Shown here in pieces: positions 53,478-61,912 of a stretch of DNA of 64,000 nt. The position numbers were made by a program, and so were the translations under genes. Position 1 is the stretch's first letter. Each line of letters begins with the position of its first letter. The notes below the pieces were generated by a model, which saw only the letters and a list, made by a program, of their open reading frames with translations, had not been told where the DNA came from and searched no databases. Source of the DNA: Myceligenerans pegani. GTDB taxonomy: Bacteria > Actinomycetota > Actinomycetes > Actinomycetales > Cellulomonadaceae. The DNA lies in contig NZ_JADBGR010000056.1 of assembly GCF_014892515.1 (NCBI RefSeq), positions 1-64,000 on the forward strand. Reading direction: 5' to 3'.

Positions 53478-54211
53478 CCCCGGTCCTCGAGCTCGACCAC
53501 GTCTCGCACTCGTTCGGCGCCCGCGTCGCCCTCGACGGGTTCTCGATCGCCGTCCACCCCGGCGAGGTCGTCGCCATGATCGGCTTCAACGGCGCCGGCA
53601 AGACGACGGCGATGCGCGTCCTGGCCGGGCGGCTCCGCCCCGGCAGCGGCACGCCCAAACTCTTCAGCCACGACCCGCGCGACCTGCCCGAACACGCCGC
53701 ACGCCGGTTCGGCCACCTCGTCGATGCCCCGCTCGCCCACCCGGATCTCACCGTCACGGAGAACATCCGCTCCGCCGCCCGCCTCCACGGCCTCGACCGC
53801 ACTGCCGCCGACCAGGCCACCACGACCGCCGTCGGGCACCTCGCGCTGGAACCCTGGGCGGACGCCCGATCCCGCACCCTCTCCCAGGGCAATCGGCAGC
53901 GCCTCGGGATCGCGTGCGCGACCGTCCACTCCCCTGAAGCCGTCGTGCTCGACGAACCCACCAGCGCCCTCGACCCGCGCGGGGTGGTCGTCGTGCGCGA
54001 CCTGATCCGCGAGCTCGCCGCACGCGGCGCGGCGATCCTGGTCTCCAGCCATCACCTCGACGAGGTCTCGCGGATGGCGGACCGGATCGTCGTCGTGCAC
54101 GACGGCCGCGTCGTCGGCGAGCTCGAACCCGGCGGAACCGATCTCGAACGCCGCTTCTTCGACGTGGTGCACGACGCCGACACGCACTCCCACCCGGAGC
54201 CCGCCCCATGA
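53474..54211 (+). CDS. ABC transporter ATPase
   Basis: A 245-aa ATPase with Walker A GFNGAGKTT (Phe in place of the common Pro), signature LSQGNRQRLGIA and Walker B VVLDEPTSALDP. The H-loop is LVSSHHLDE. It overlaps both the VOC gene and the permease gene by 4 bp. It resembles bacitracin-type or antibiotic-resistance ATPases; substrate unknown. Confidence 0.9.
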   Translation: MTPVLELDHVSHSFGARVALDGFSIAVHPGEVVAMIGFNGAGKTTAMRVLAGRLRPGSGTPKLFSHDPRDLPEHAARRFGHLVDAPLAHPDLTVTENIRSAARLHGLDRTAADQATTTAVGHLALEPWADARSRTLSQGNRQRLGIACATVHSPEAVVLDEPTSALDPRGVVVVRDLIRELAARGAAILVSSHHLDEVSRMADRIVVVHDGRVVGELEPGGTDLERRFFDVVHDADTHSHPEPAP

Positions 54212-54996
54212 GCAACTTCGCCGCCGCGTGGGAGACCGAATGGCTCCTGTGCAGGCGCTCCACGATCGTCCGCCTCGCCACTGCGCTCCTTCTGCTCGTG
54301 ATCCCCGCCGGCTCCGTCGGAGCCGTGGCGCTCGCCCGCGCCGACGTCGCGGCCACGATCACCACCGCGAAGTTCACCCCGTACGCGTCCGGCCCGCTCG
54401 CCGAGACCCACGTCCTCGTCGCGGCGCAGATCCTGTCCGTCGCGCTCCTGATGGCCGGCGGCTTCGCGATGGCCTGGACGTTCGGCCAGGAGATCGCCAC
54501 GGGACTGGCCGGCGCCCGCACGGGGATGACGACGTCGCGTTCCAGCGTGGCGCTCGCCAAGGTCCTCGTGCATCTCACGTGGCTGGCCGGCTGCGTGGCC
54601 GGCGTCGTCGGGCTGACAGTTGCGGCGTCGGCGCTCGTCTGCGCCGTGACGGGTCAGGTGTTCGACGACGGCGTCTGGAACCGGGCGGGTCTCGCCCTCG
54701 TCGTCGGGTTGCTGTCGGCGGGGCTCACGATCCCGTTCGGCTGGGTCGCGACGCTCACGCGCAGCCCGCTCGGCACGATCGGGGCGCTGATCGGGGTCGT
54801 CGTGGTGACACAGCTCGTCACCGCGCTCGGCGGGGGTCCGTGGTTCCCGTATGCGGCGCCGTCGCTCTGGGCGGAGATGGGCGGGGTCGAGGCCGCGGCC
54901 GACATCGGGCTGCCGCAGTTGCTCCTGACCGCGGCGGTGCTACCGGCGGGCGCGGCGGCTACCGTCTATGCGTGGCGGCGTCTCGACGACGTCTGA
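54208..54996 (+). CDS. ABC-2 type transporter permease
   Basis: A 262-aa membrane protein with six helices (STIVRLATALLLLVIPAGSV; ILSVALLMAGGFAMAWTFG; TWLAGCVAGVVGLTVAA; LALVVGLLSAGLTIPFGWV; TIGALIGVVVVTQLVTAL; LLLTAAVLPAGAAATVYAW). It overlaps the ATPase gene by 4 bp and ends the VOC-ATPase-permease operon. Confidence 0.85.
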   Translation: MSNFAAAWETEWLLCRRSTIVRLATALLLLVIPAGSVGAVALARADVAATITTAKFTPYASGPLAETHVLVAAQILSVALLMAGGFAMAWTFGQEIATGLAGARTGMTTSRSSVALAKVLVHLTWLAGCVAGVVGLTVAASALVCAVTGQVFDDGVWNRAGLALVVGLLSAGLTIPFGWVATLTRSPLGTIGALIGVVVVTQLVTALGGGPWFPYAAPSLWAEMGGVEAAADIGLPQLLLTAAVLPAGAAATVYAWRRLDDV

Positions 54997-55116
54997 CGGG
55001 CGGAGGGCAGGGCCCGAACAACGCCGGGGTGGTGGTCCGAACGCTACGGCGGAACGACGCCGCCTTCGACCGCTCCGCGGGCGGACCGGGCACGCTTCAC
55101 ACTCGGAGACAGCAAG

Positions 55117-55204
55117 GACCCCTCGCACACCCATCAGAGCTCACTTACCCTTGCTGCCTTCCGGCCCTGGGGGAGTTCGGCGAGGTGATGCCGCACGAGG
55201 GGTC
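55117..55204 (-). ncRNA. ffs: Signal recognition particle RNA (small bacterial type)
   Basis: The minus strand carries the conserved apical loop core GGGCCGGAAGGCAGCAAGGG (55148-55167), the hallmark of SRP RNA that binds Ffh. Outer arms GACCCCTCG and CGAGGGGTC (55196-55204 with 55117-55125) pair to close the molecule. Exact ends may extend a few bases. In many actinobacteria it lies beside dnaX and tRNA-Ser; here it is next to tRNA-Ser but 5 kb from dnaX. Confidence 0.92.
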
Positions 55205-55396
55205 TGCCCCCAGCCTAACGGAGGCAACCCTCGAATCCCGAATCGTGCGCTCTCATCCGCCCGACCACGGGCGAACGACTACGTCACACCACCGCAACCC
55301 GCTTTCGATTCGGCCGCAGCCCCTCCGGTCCGGTATCCTCGTCAGGCCGTTCCCGGTACACATTCATGTGGTCGGGCCGGTCGCCCCACGGGGCGA

Positions 55397-55481
55397 GGAG
55401 GATTCGCCTAGCGGCCTATGGCGCACGCTTGGAAAGCGTGTTGGGTTCACGCCCTCGGGGGTTCGAATCCCCCATCCTCCG
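55397..55481 (+). tRNA. tRNA-Ser (GGA anticodon)
   Basis: An 85-nt cloverleaf. The acceptor stem GGAGGAT pairs with ATCCTCC (55474-55480), with discriminator G at 55481. The anticodon loop TTGGAAA sits on stem CACGC/GCGTG. A long variable arm (TTGGGTTCACGCCCTC) marks a class II tRNA, and the T-arm is GGGGGTTCGAATCCCCC. CCA is not encoded. It decodes UCC/UCU. Confidence 0.97.
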
Positions 55482-55490
55482 CAGTGTGAT

Positions 55491-55523
55491 GACGCGGGAC
55501 ATCGTTCATAGATGTCCCGCGTC
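55491..55523 (+). terminator. Terminator after tRNA-Ser
   Basis: A perfect 13-bp stem (55491-55503 with 55511-55523) with a 7-nt loop starts 10 bp after the tRNA. Confidence 0.8.
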
Positions 55524-55664
55524 GTCGTACGTCCGGAAGCCGTTGCCCCCCGTCGTGGGTTAGCGGCCAGAAAGTGTGTCTGTCTCGGGCGTGTCGCCGC
55601 GCTCCGGCGGTCCAGCCGGCGACCTCAAGCTGGTCGCGTCGGCAGGACCGTTCCGGCCATCGCC

Positions 55665-56126
55665 TCACCCCTCCGCCGCTCGCGCGTTGATCCGCGAGAG
55701 AACCTGTTCGAGCACGTCCAGTTCGTCCGGCTCGATCAGGTCGAAGAAGTACCTGCGCACCGCCGCGAGGTGGTTCGCACCGGCGGTCACCAGGACCTGT
55801 GCCGCCTCAGCGGTGAGCGCGATGACCTGGCCGCGCCCGTCGTCGGCAGCTTCGCGTCGCGAGACGAGCCCGCGCCCGGCCATCCGGGTCACGTGCTTGG
55901 ACAGGCGCGCCTTGTCCCAGCCGATCGCGGCGGCCAGGTCCCGAGCGCGCAGTTCCCCGCCCGGCGCCTGGCCGAGGCGAGCCAGCACCTCGAAGTCGCT
56001 GACGGAGAGCCCGTCCTCGGCGAGGCCGCGCGCGAGCACGGCCTCCAGGTCGCGCCGCATCGTCACGAATGCCGACCAGGTGCGCTGCTCGCGCTCGTCC
56101 AGCGAAGCCTGTGGATTCACGTGCAC
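55665..56126 (-). CDS. MarR-family transcriptional regulator
   Basis: A 153-aa winged-helix regulator. GLSVSDFEVLARLGQAPGGELRARDLAAAIGWDKARLSKHVTRMAGRGLVSRREAADDGRGQVIALTAEA is the MarR domain. GTG at 56126 is chosen; a GTG one codon earlier is equally possible. It is divergent from an FAD monooxygenase, with a 30-bp perfect palindrome 8 bp upstream and a second 18-bp one, so it very likely represses both genes. The ligand is unknown, perhaps an aromatic compound. Confidence 0.92.
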   Translation of the reverse strand: MHVNPQASLDEREQRTWSAFVTMRRDLEAVLARGLAEDGLSVSDFEVLARLGQAPGGELRARDLAAAIGWDKARLSKHVTRMAGRGLVSRREAADDGRGQVIALTAEAAQVLVTAGANHLAAVRRYFFDLIEPDELDVLEQVLSRINARAAEG

Positions 56127-56133
56127 CACCCTA

Positions 56134-56188
56134 GCAACATGGTTGCCATGGCAACCATGTTGCGCTTTGCTGGTTGCCATGGCAACCA
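56134..56188. promoter_or_regulatory. Double MarR operator
   Basis: There are two perfect palindromes: 30 bp at 56134-56163 and 18 bp at 56171-56188, both built on TGGTTGCCATGGCAACCA. Their centres are 31 bp apart, about three helical turns, so two dimers could bind on one face. The second contains the monooxygenase start codon (56179). Confidence 0.85.
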
Positions 56189-57678
56189 AATCGCCGGAAC
56201 CCACGACACCCACGACTGGCCCCGCACTCTCCCTCACCTCCTCGGCGAGGCCGGCGACGACCTCGGTCATCGTCGTCGGCGCAGGCCCTACCGGCCTCCT
56301 CCTGGCCGGCGACCTCACCGAGGCCGGACTCGACGTCACCGTCGTCGAGAAGCGTCCGGCCGAGCTGTCCAACCTCTCGCGCGCCTTCGGCGTCCACGCC
56401 CGAACCATGGAGGTGCTCGACATGCGCGGCCTCGCCGAGGAGGTGCAGTCGTACACCACCTACAAGATGGACAAGGTGGCCGCGTTCGGTAATGCCGAGC
56501 TCGACCTCTCCCAGCTCCCGACCGCCTTTCCCTACCTGCTCGTCTGCCCGCAGCCCTACGTCGAGCGCGTCCTCCGTGACCGGCTCGACCGTCTCGGCGT
56601 CGCCGTCCGCCACGACACCGAGGTCACCGGTCTCGACCAGGACACGGACGGCGTCTCCCTCACCGTGATCGGGCCCGGTGGCGAGGCCGCCACGCTCCGC
56701 GCCGACTATGTCGTCGGCTGCGACGGGGTCCGCTCGACCGTCCGCGACCTGATCGGTCTCCCGTTCCCGGGTGGCCCGGTCATGCGCGGCATCATGCTCG
56801 CGGACGTCGAGCTCGCCGAGCCGCCCGAGAAGCCGACCGTCCACACCAACCGCCACGGCTTCGCGTTCATCGCACCCTTCGGCGACGACTACTGGCGCCT
56901 GACCGCCTGGAGCCGCGTCGACCAGGCCGACGACGACGCCCCGCTCTCACTCGCACAGATCTCCGCCGCCGCGCGCCAGGCGTTCGGCACCGACTACGGA
57001 ATGCACTCGCCGCGCTGGATCTCGCGGTTCCATTCGGACGAGCGGCAGGTTCCCCGGTATCGGGTCGGCCGCGTCTTCCTCGCCGGCGACGCCGCCCACT
57101 GCCACACCCCGGCCGGCGGCCAGGGCATGAACACCGGGATGCAGGATGCCGCCAACCTGTCGTGGCGGCTCGCCGCGGTCGCCCGCGGCGCCGGCCCCGG
57201 CCTGCTCGACGACTACGACGCCGACCGCCACCCCGTGGGCGCCGAGGTGCTGAGGTCCAGCGGGCGCATGGCGCGCATCGCGACCCTCCACTCCCGCCTC
57301 GCCGTCGCGGTGCGCGGCATGGTGGCACCCCTGGTGCTCGGCTCGGCCACCGTCACGAGGATCGCGACCATGCAGATCTCGGGGCTCGGCATCACCTACG
57401 GCCGCGGCCCGGGCGACACGAAGGAGGTCGGTAGCCGCGTCCCGGACCGCGAGTTCCCGGACGGATCGCGGCTGTTCGAGCACCTCCGGAACGGCCGATT
57501 CGCGGTGCTCGGCGGCAGCGCACTCCCCGGATGGGGCGGTCGCGTGGCGTTTCTCCCGGCGCCCGACCGTCGGGCCACACTCGTGCGGCCCGACGGCTAC
57601 GTCGGGTGGGCCGGAGCGCCGGATCCCCGGGACATCGAGGAGGCCCTCCGCACCTGGTGCGGCGAACCGTCGGCGTGA
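56179..57678 (+). CDS. FAD-dependent monooxygenase (aromatic hydroxylase type)
   Basis: A 499-aa flavin hydroxylase of the PheA/TfdB/Rox-like group. ATG at 56179 lies inside the second operator, and no Shine-Dalgarno is visible. The FAD site is VIVVGAGPTGLLLAGDL near residue 32. The DG motif is YVVGCDGVRSTVRDLIG near 180, and the GD motif is RVFLAGDAAHCHTPAGGQGMNTGMQDAANLSWRLA near 300. The C-terminal thioredoxin-like region is short. It would hydroxylate an aromatic or polycyclic substrate, possibly a drug such as rifampicin or tetracycline; that is a guess. Confidence 0.88.
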   Translation: MATKSPEPTTPTTGPALSLTSSARPATTSVIVVGAGPTGLLLAGDLTEAGLDVTVVEKRPAELSNLSRAFGVHARTMEVLDMRGLAEEVQSYTTYKMDKVAAFGNAELDLSQLPTAFPYLLVCPQPYVERVLRDRLDRLGVAVRHDTEVTGLDQDTDGVSLTVIGPGGEAATLRADYVVGCDGVRSTVRDLIGLPFPGGPVMRGIMLADVELAEPPEKPTVHTNRHGFAFIAPFGDDYWRLTAWSRVDQADDDAPLSLAQISAAARQAFGTDYGMHSPRWISRFHSDERQVPRYRVGRVFLAGDAAHCHTPAGGQGMNTGMQDAANLSWRLAAVARGAGPGLLDDYDADRHPVGAEVLRSSGRMARIATLHSRLAVAVRGMVAPLVLGSATVTRIATMQISGLGITYGRGPGDTKEVGSRVPDREFPDGSRLFEHLRNGRFAVLGGSALPGWGGRVAFLPAPDRRATLVRPDGYVGWAGAPDPRDIEEALRTWCGEPSA

Positions 57679-57834
57679 CGACGCGATCTCCGCGCAGCAG
57701 GGCCCGCCGTCGTCCGCGAGGAACGCGCGCGACGGCGCCCGCTCGCAGTCAGCCCAAGGGGCACCCGCACAGCCACCCAGCCGCAGTCACCCGACCGCAG
57801 CAGGGCAATCGAGCCGCGAGAACACCCCTCGCGA

Positions 57835-58509
57835 TCAGCCCTGCTCGGCCTCGGCTCCGCCCGCGGCCTGCATCTCCAGCGACAACGCCCGCTTCTTCGG
57901 CGTGATCTCGTCGGCCGGCACGCAGCCGTCGACGTTCTCGAGCGGCTCGTCCACCGGAGGCACGTCGTCGACGTCGACGGGCCTGTCGTACTCCTCACCG
58001 ATGAGGAGGTCGACCTTCGCCCCGGTGCGGTCGTCCATGACCATGCGGATCGACGGAAACTGCGCCGCGAGCGTGTAGGCGTGCACGATGCCCTTCGCCC
58101 CGAAGCGCAGCTCGGAGACCTCGAGCCGGCCCTCCTCGGGCATCGTGCCCAGCTCGAGCACGGTGAAGCCCCGGCTGACGAGCACGTCCTCGAACGCCTT
58201 CGCCACGCCCTGGTTGTCCGATGCGTTCAGCGAGTTCACCTCGACGTCGGCGTACGGCAAGGGCAGTGCGCCGTCGGGCTGTCCCTCCACCTCGGGCAGG
58301 CACGGCGCCGGGACCTCCTCCTGCTGTGACACGCCCACCACCGTGAACTCGCGCTGGAAGGGGCCGACGAGCGAGCCGGTGTACATCGCCAGTGCGAAGA
58401 TCCCGGCGACCGCCAGGAAGGCGATGATCACACCGAACACGACGGCCTGGCGCTCGTGCTGGCGACGACGCCGGGCGACACGCGCCTCGTCGTAGGAAGG
58501 GTCTGTCAC
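57835..58509 (-). CDS. Membrane-anchored LytR_C domain protein
   Basis: A 224-aa protein starting GTG at 58509. A basic region (RVARRRRQHERQ) precedes one transmembrane helix (AVVFGVIIAFLAVAGIFALAMYTGSLV). The extracellular part is a LytR_C domain (VEVNSLNASDNQGVAKAFEDVLVSRGFTVLELGT), as found attached to envelope proteins. It is 10 bp after the 98-aa gene and cotranscribed with it. It is probably a cell-wall protein; its function is unassigned. Confidence 0.85.
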   Translation of the reverse strand: MTDPSYDEARVARRRRQHERQAVVFGVIIAFLAVAGIFALAMYTGSLVGPFQREFTVVGVSQQEEVPAPCLPEVEGQPDGALPLPYADVEVNSLNASDNQGVAKAFEDVLVSRGFTVLELGTMPEEGRLEVSELRFGAKGIVHAYTLAAQFPSIRMVMDDRTGAKVDLLIGEEYDRPVDVDDVPPVDEPLENVDGCVPADEITPKKRALSLEMQAAGGAEAEQG

Positions 58510-58519
58510 GTAGGAAAAC

Positions 58520-58816
58520 CTAACCGATCGTGAGGACGCGCGCGTGCAGCACGGGGCGCTGCTGCAATGCCGCACGCACCGCGCGATGGAGCCCGTCCTC
58601 GAGGTAGAGGGTGCCCTCGTACTCGACCACGTGAGCGAAGAGGTCGCCGTAGAACGTGGAGTCCTCCGCGAGAAGGGTCTCCAGGTCCAGCGTGCGCTTG
58701 GTGGTCACGAGTTCGTCGAGGCGGACCTGCCGGGGAGGGACGTCGACCCAGTCCCGGGTGCGAGTGCGCCCGTGGTCGGGGTAGGGACGGCCGCCCCCGA
58801 CGGCCTTGAAGATCAT
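58520..58816 (-). CDS. Conserved small actinobacterial protein of unknown function
   Basis: A 98-aa protein. RTRDWVDVPPRQVRLDELVTTKRTLDLETLLAEDSTFYGDLFAHVVEYEGTLYLEDGLHRAVRAALQ is well conserved in actinobacteria beside LytR_C genes. Automatic annotation sometimes names it a VapB-type antitoxin, but no toxin gene is adjacent and I do not accept that name. The HRAVRAALQ helix near the end could bind nucleic acid; this is uncertain. Confidence 0.8.
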   Translation of the reverse strand: MIFKAVGGGRPYPDHGRTRTRDWVDVPPRQVRLDELVTTKRTLDLETLLAEDSTFYGDLFAHVVEYEGTLYLEDGLHRAVRAALQQRPVLHARVLTIG

Positions 58817-58960
58817 GGCTGAAATCCTAGAGTTCGACGACGATCATGGCGGCTGGACAGCCTATCGAAACGGTCACATCACTCAAAGTCCGTGCTGTAT
58901 GCACATCTTCTTCTCGTACGTCTTGTCGGGCGTTCACACCATGACATGCCCGACGACGGC

Positions 58961-58976
58961 CGGGGGTGCACCCCCG
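58961..58976. terminator. Palindrome downstream of the TetR-regulated exporter
   Basis: CGGGGGTGCACCCCCG is a perfect 16-bp palindrome, 40 bp after the permease stop. It could form a short hairpin or a binding site. Terminator function is uncertain because the loop would be very small. Confidence 0.35.
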
Positions 58977-59015
58977 CCGGGATGCGCGCCCGCGACCGCC
59001 GTCGGACACCTCACG

Positions 59016-60695
59016 TCAGACCGCCGGGATGTCCCGTCGCCGGAACCCGAGGAACGCGAGTCCGAACAGGACGACGACGGCGACGCCGAGGCCGATCATG
59101 TGCGAGGGCTCCGGGCTCTCGACGAACGCCTCGGGCACCCAGTACAGCGGGTTGGCGTAGTTCGCCGCCTCGGGAAGGTCCTCGATAAGGCTGCCGAACA
59201 TGCCGATCACGAAGCCGTACACCAGCAGCAGCCACCCTAGCCCGGTCGCTTTCGGGAACCACGCGTACAGGACCGCGGTGAACCCGAGGTAGCAGAGCGC
59301 CGCCGGGAGGTACGGCCAGAGCACCTCCGTGTAGTCGCCGAACGAGAAGGTCTCGTCGCCGACCGCGACTCCCCCGGCCCACATCGCGTAGACCGTGACG
59401 GCCGTCATCACCACGGTCCCGATGCCGGCGACCAGGAGCTGCGCGCCGTACCAGGTGGACCGTGCCAGGGGCCGTGCGAGCACGATCTCGGCACGTCCCG
59501 CGGACTCCTCGGCCTTCGCGCGGCCGCCCATGACGATCGCGTACGCGGCGACGCAGAGGATCCCGTACAGCAGCATGATGCCGAGGAACGCGGTGACGAA
59601 GCCGTCCGGGTCGTTGCCGAAGACCGCGCCCACCAGGGGGTTGCTCTCCACCATGTCGCGCATCAGGTCTGCGATGTCGGGAAGCATCGTTCCGGTCGCG
59701 AACCACATGAGCCCCAGGCCGAGCGAGCACCAGAACAGGGCCCAGCGCTGCTGCCGCCACGCGAGTGCGACCGGACCGGCGAGCGAACCCCCGGCCTCCG
59801 CGCGGCCGGCGCGCTCCGCGAGCATGCCCCCGCCGAAGTCCCGCCGCGACGCCAGGAACGACCCGAGCAGCAGCAAGAGCACGATGACCGCGACGGACAA
59901 CAACGCCGGCCACCAGATCAGGTCGACGAACGGCCGCATCTGCTGTGCCCAGGCGAACGGGGACGACCAGGACAACGGGCTCCCGTGCGTCTCCATCATG
60001 TCGCCGGCTGCCCGCGCGAAGAACGCCGCGCCGAGCACCGCCATGCTGAGGCCGATCGCGCCCCGGCCATGCACGGTGAGCTGCGCGAAGACGAAGGCGA
60101 CCACGCCGAAGACCATCGATGCCAGAGCCACCCCGACGGTCAGGCCGAAGGAGTCGGCGACGGTCACGTACTCTCCGCCGATCGCCACGATGATCCCGGC
60201 CGAGAACACCGCGATCAGCGCGTTCACGAGGGTCAGCGTGGCGATCGCCGCGACGGCCGGCGCATGCCGCCCGACGACGTTCGCCCGCACCAGCTCGGAC
60301 CGGCTCGACTCCTCCTCGGTCCGGGTGTGCCGCACCATGTGCAGGATGCTCATCACGCCGAGTGCGATCACCCACCAGGTGATGCCCTCGTTCGCCACGG
60401 CGCGCTCCGGCGTGTAGTCCTCGACGCCGTAGCCCGGTCCACCCATCGCGATCCCGCTGGGCGTCTCCATGAGCGCGGCCCGGCCTGCCATCGCCTCCGC
60501 GTCGAAGGTCCCCAGCGCGGCCATGAAGTACAGGTAGAACGCCACGATGCTGAACGTCCACCAGAAGATCCGCACCCGGTCCCGGCGCAGGATGAACCGG
60601 ATCATCCGTCCGGTGCCGGTCAGCGTGGACCCGAAACGGGCCCTTCCGATCGTGGGCACCGCCGGCCCGGCCGGAGCGGTCGCCACCGCGCTCAT
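59016..60695 (-). CDS. Large ABC exporter permease
   Basis: A 559-aa permease with about twelve helices, roughly two repeats of an ABC-2-like unit (for example IFWWTFSIVAFYLYFMAALG; ITWWVIALGVMSILHMV; LMWFATGTMLPDIADLM; GTVVMTAVTVYAMWAGG). It starts ATG at 60695, overlapping the ATPase stop (ATGA). Such long single-gene permeases pair with TetR-controlled multidrug ATPases in actinobacteria (an exporter of polyketides or lipids is typical). Substrate unknown. Confidence 0.85.
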   Translation of the reverse strand: MSAVATAPAGPAVPTIGRARFGSTLTGTGRMIRFILRRDRVRIFWWTFSIVAFYLYFMAALGTFDAEAMAGRAALMETPSGIAMGGPGYGVEDYTPERAVANEGITWWVIALGVMSILHMVRHTRTEEESSRSELVRANVVGRHAPAVAAIATLTLVNALIAVFSAGIIVAIGGEYVTVADSFGLTVGVALASMVFGVVAFVFAQLTVHGRGAIGLSMAVLGAAFFARAAGDMMETHGSPLSWSSPFAWAQQMRPFVDLIWWPALLSVAVIVLLLLLGSFLASRRDFGGGMLAERAGRAEAGGSLAGPVALAWRQQRWALFWCSLGLGLMWFATGTMLPDIADLMRDMVESNPLVGAVFGNDPDGFVTAFLGIMLLYGILCVAAYAIVMGGRAKAEESAGRAEIVLARPLARSTWYGAQLLVAGIGTVVMTAVTVYAMWAGGVAVGDETFSFGDYTEVLWPYLPAALCYLGFTAVLYAWFPKATGLGWLLLVYGFVIGMFGSLIEDLPEAANYANPLYWVPEAFVESPEPSHMIGLGVAVVVLFGLAFLGFRRRDIPAV

Positions 60696-61723
60696 CGCAC
60701 ACCCGCCTTCTTCGCCGCGCGCCGGGCGGCCTTGCGTGCCGCACGGTCCGACGGCACGCCGTCGGCCGCCACCTCGGCCGCGACCTCGTCGGCCTCGATG
60801 ACGTCGCCGTAGTGCCGCATGAACAGTTCTTCCAGCGATGGCGGCGTGACCGTGATGCTGTGCACGCCCAGCGCGGTGACGGCCCTGAGCACACCGGCGA
60901 TGTCGGCGTTGTCGGCGTCGAAGGTGACCCGCGTGCCGCCGTCGTGCGCCGTGACCTGGAGGTCGTTGACCGCGTCGAGCCGGGCGAGGGGCGCGGGGTC
61001 GGACCCGACCACGGCGGTCACGTTCGACCGCGTGAGGTGGCGCAGCTCGTCGAGCGTGCCGTGCTCGACGGCAGTGCCGTTGCGGATGATCGTGACGGTG
61101 TCGCACACCTTCTCGACCTCGCTGAGGATGTGGCTCGACAGGAGCACGGACCTGCCCGCCTCCTTGGCCTCGCGCACGTAGTCCGTGAAGACGGACTCCA
61201 TGAGCGGGTCGAGGCCCGCCGTGGGCTCGTCGAGGATGTAGAGGTCGGCGTCGGAGAGGAAGGCGGCGACCAGGGCGACCTTCTGCCGGTTGCCCTTGGA
61301 GTAGGTGCGTGCCTTCTTCCGCGGGTCGAGCTCGAAGCGCTCGAGGAGCTCGGCCCTGCGGGCGCGCAGCGCCTTCTTGTCGGCCGTGCCGCGCAGGCGG
61401 GTGAGGTAGTCGATGCACTCCCCGCCGGTCAGGTTGGGCCACAGGCTGACGTCGCCCGGGACGTAGGTGATGTGCCGGTGCAGTTCGACCGCGTCGTGCC
61501 AGACGTCGCGCCCGAACATGCGGGCCACGCCCGCGTCGGACCGCAGCAGCCCCAGCAGGACGCGGATGGTGGTGGACTTGCCGGCGCCGTTGGGTCCCAG
61601 GAATCCGGCGACCTCGCCGGTGGGGACGGTCAGGTCGAGGCCGTCGAGGGCCTTCACGGAGCCGAAGGACTTGTCGAGGCCCGCGATCTCGATCGCGGGC
61701 ACGCCGGAGGAAACAGTGGTCAT
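60692..61723 (-). CDS. ABC exporter ATPase (drug-resistance type)
   Basis: A 343-aa ATPase with Walker A GPNGAGKSTTIRVLLGLL, signature region TYSKGNRQKVALVAAFL and Walker B LYILDEPTAGLDP. The H-loop is VLLSSHILSEVEKV. A C-terminal extension of about 110 residues ends in a basic tail (RAARKAARRAAKKAGVR). It starts ATG at 61723, 189 bp after the TetR gene, and overlaps the permease start. Confidence 0.92.
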   Translation of the reverse strand: MTTVSSGVPAIEIAGLDKSFGSVKALDGLDLTVPTGEVAGFLGPNGAGKSTTIRVLLGLLRSDAGVARMFGRDVWHDAVELHRHITYVPGDVSLWPNLTGGECIDYLTRLRGTADKKALRARRAELLERFELDPRKKARTYSKGNRQKVALVAAFLSDADLYILDEPTAGLDPLMESVFTDYVREAKEAGRSVLLSSHILSEVEKVCDTVTIIRNGTAVEHGTLDELRHLTRSNVTAVVGSDPAPLARLDAVNDLQVTAHDGGTRVTFDADNADIAGVLRAVTALGVHSITVTPPSLEELFMRHYGDVIEADEVAAEVAADGVPSDRAARKAARRAAKKAGVR

Positions 61724-61912
61724 CAGATGCTCGCTCTCTGGTTGTCGGTACCAGTTCACGCCAGTGGGGGCCGCGTGCCCGCGGTGTGCGGACGCGGCAT
61801 GCGGAAAGGACGGCGGCGAGCGTGGCGACGGCGCGGGCGGTGATCGGTCCGATCAGGATCGATCGGCAGATCGATGTGCCGATCGTTCGGGGACGGACCG
61901 ATCGCCCGGCGT

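Noticed and set aside
58520-58816. VapB-type antitoxin
   Set aside because: No toxin gene lies beside it and it is cotranscribed with a LytR_C gene, so the antitoxin name is not supported.
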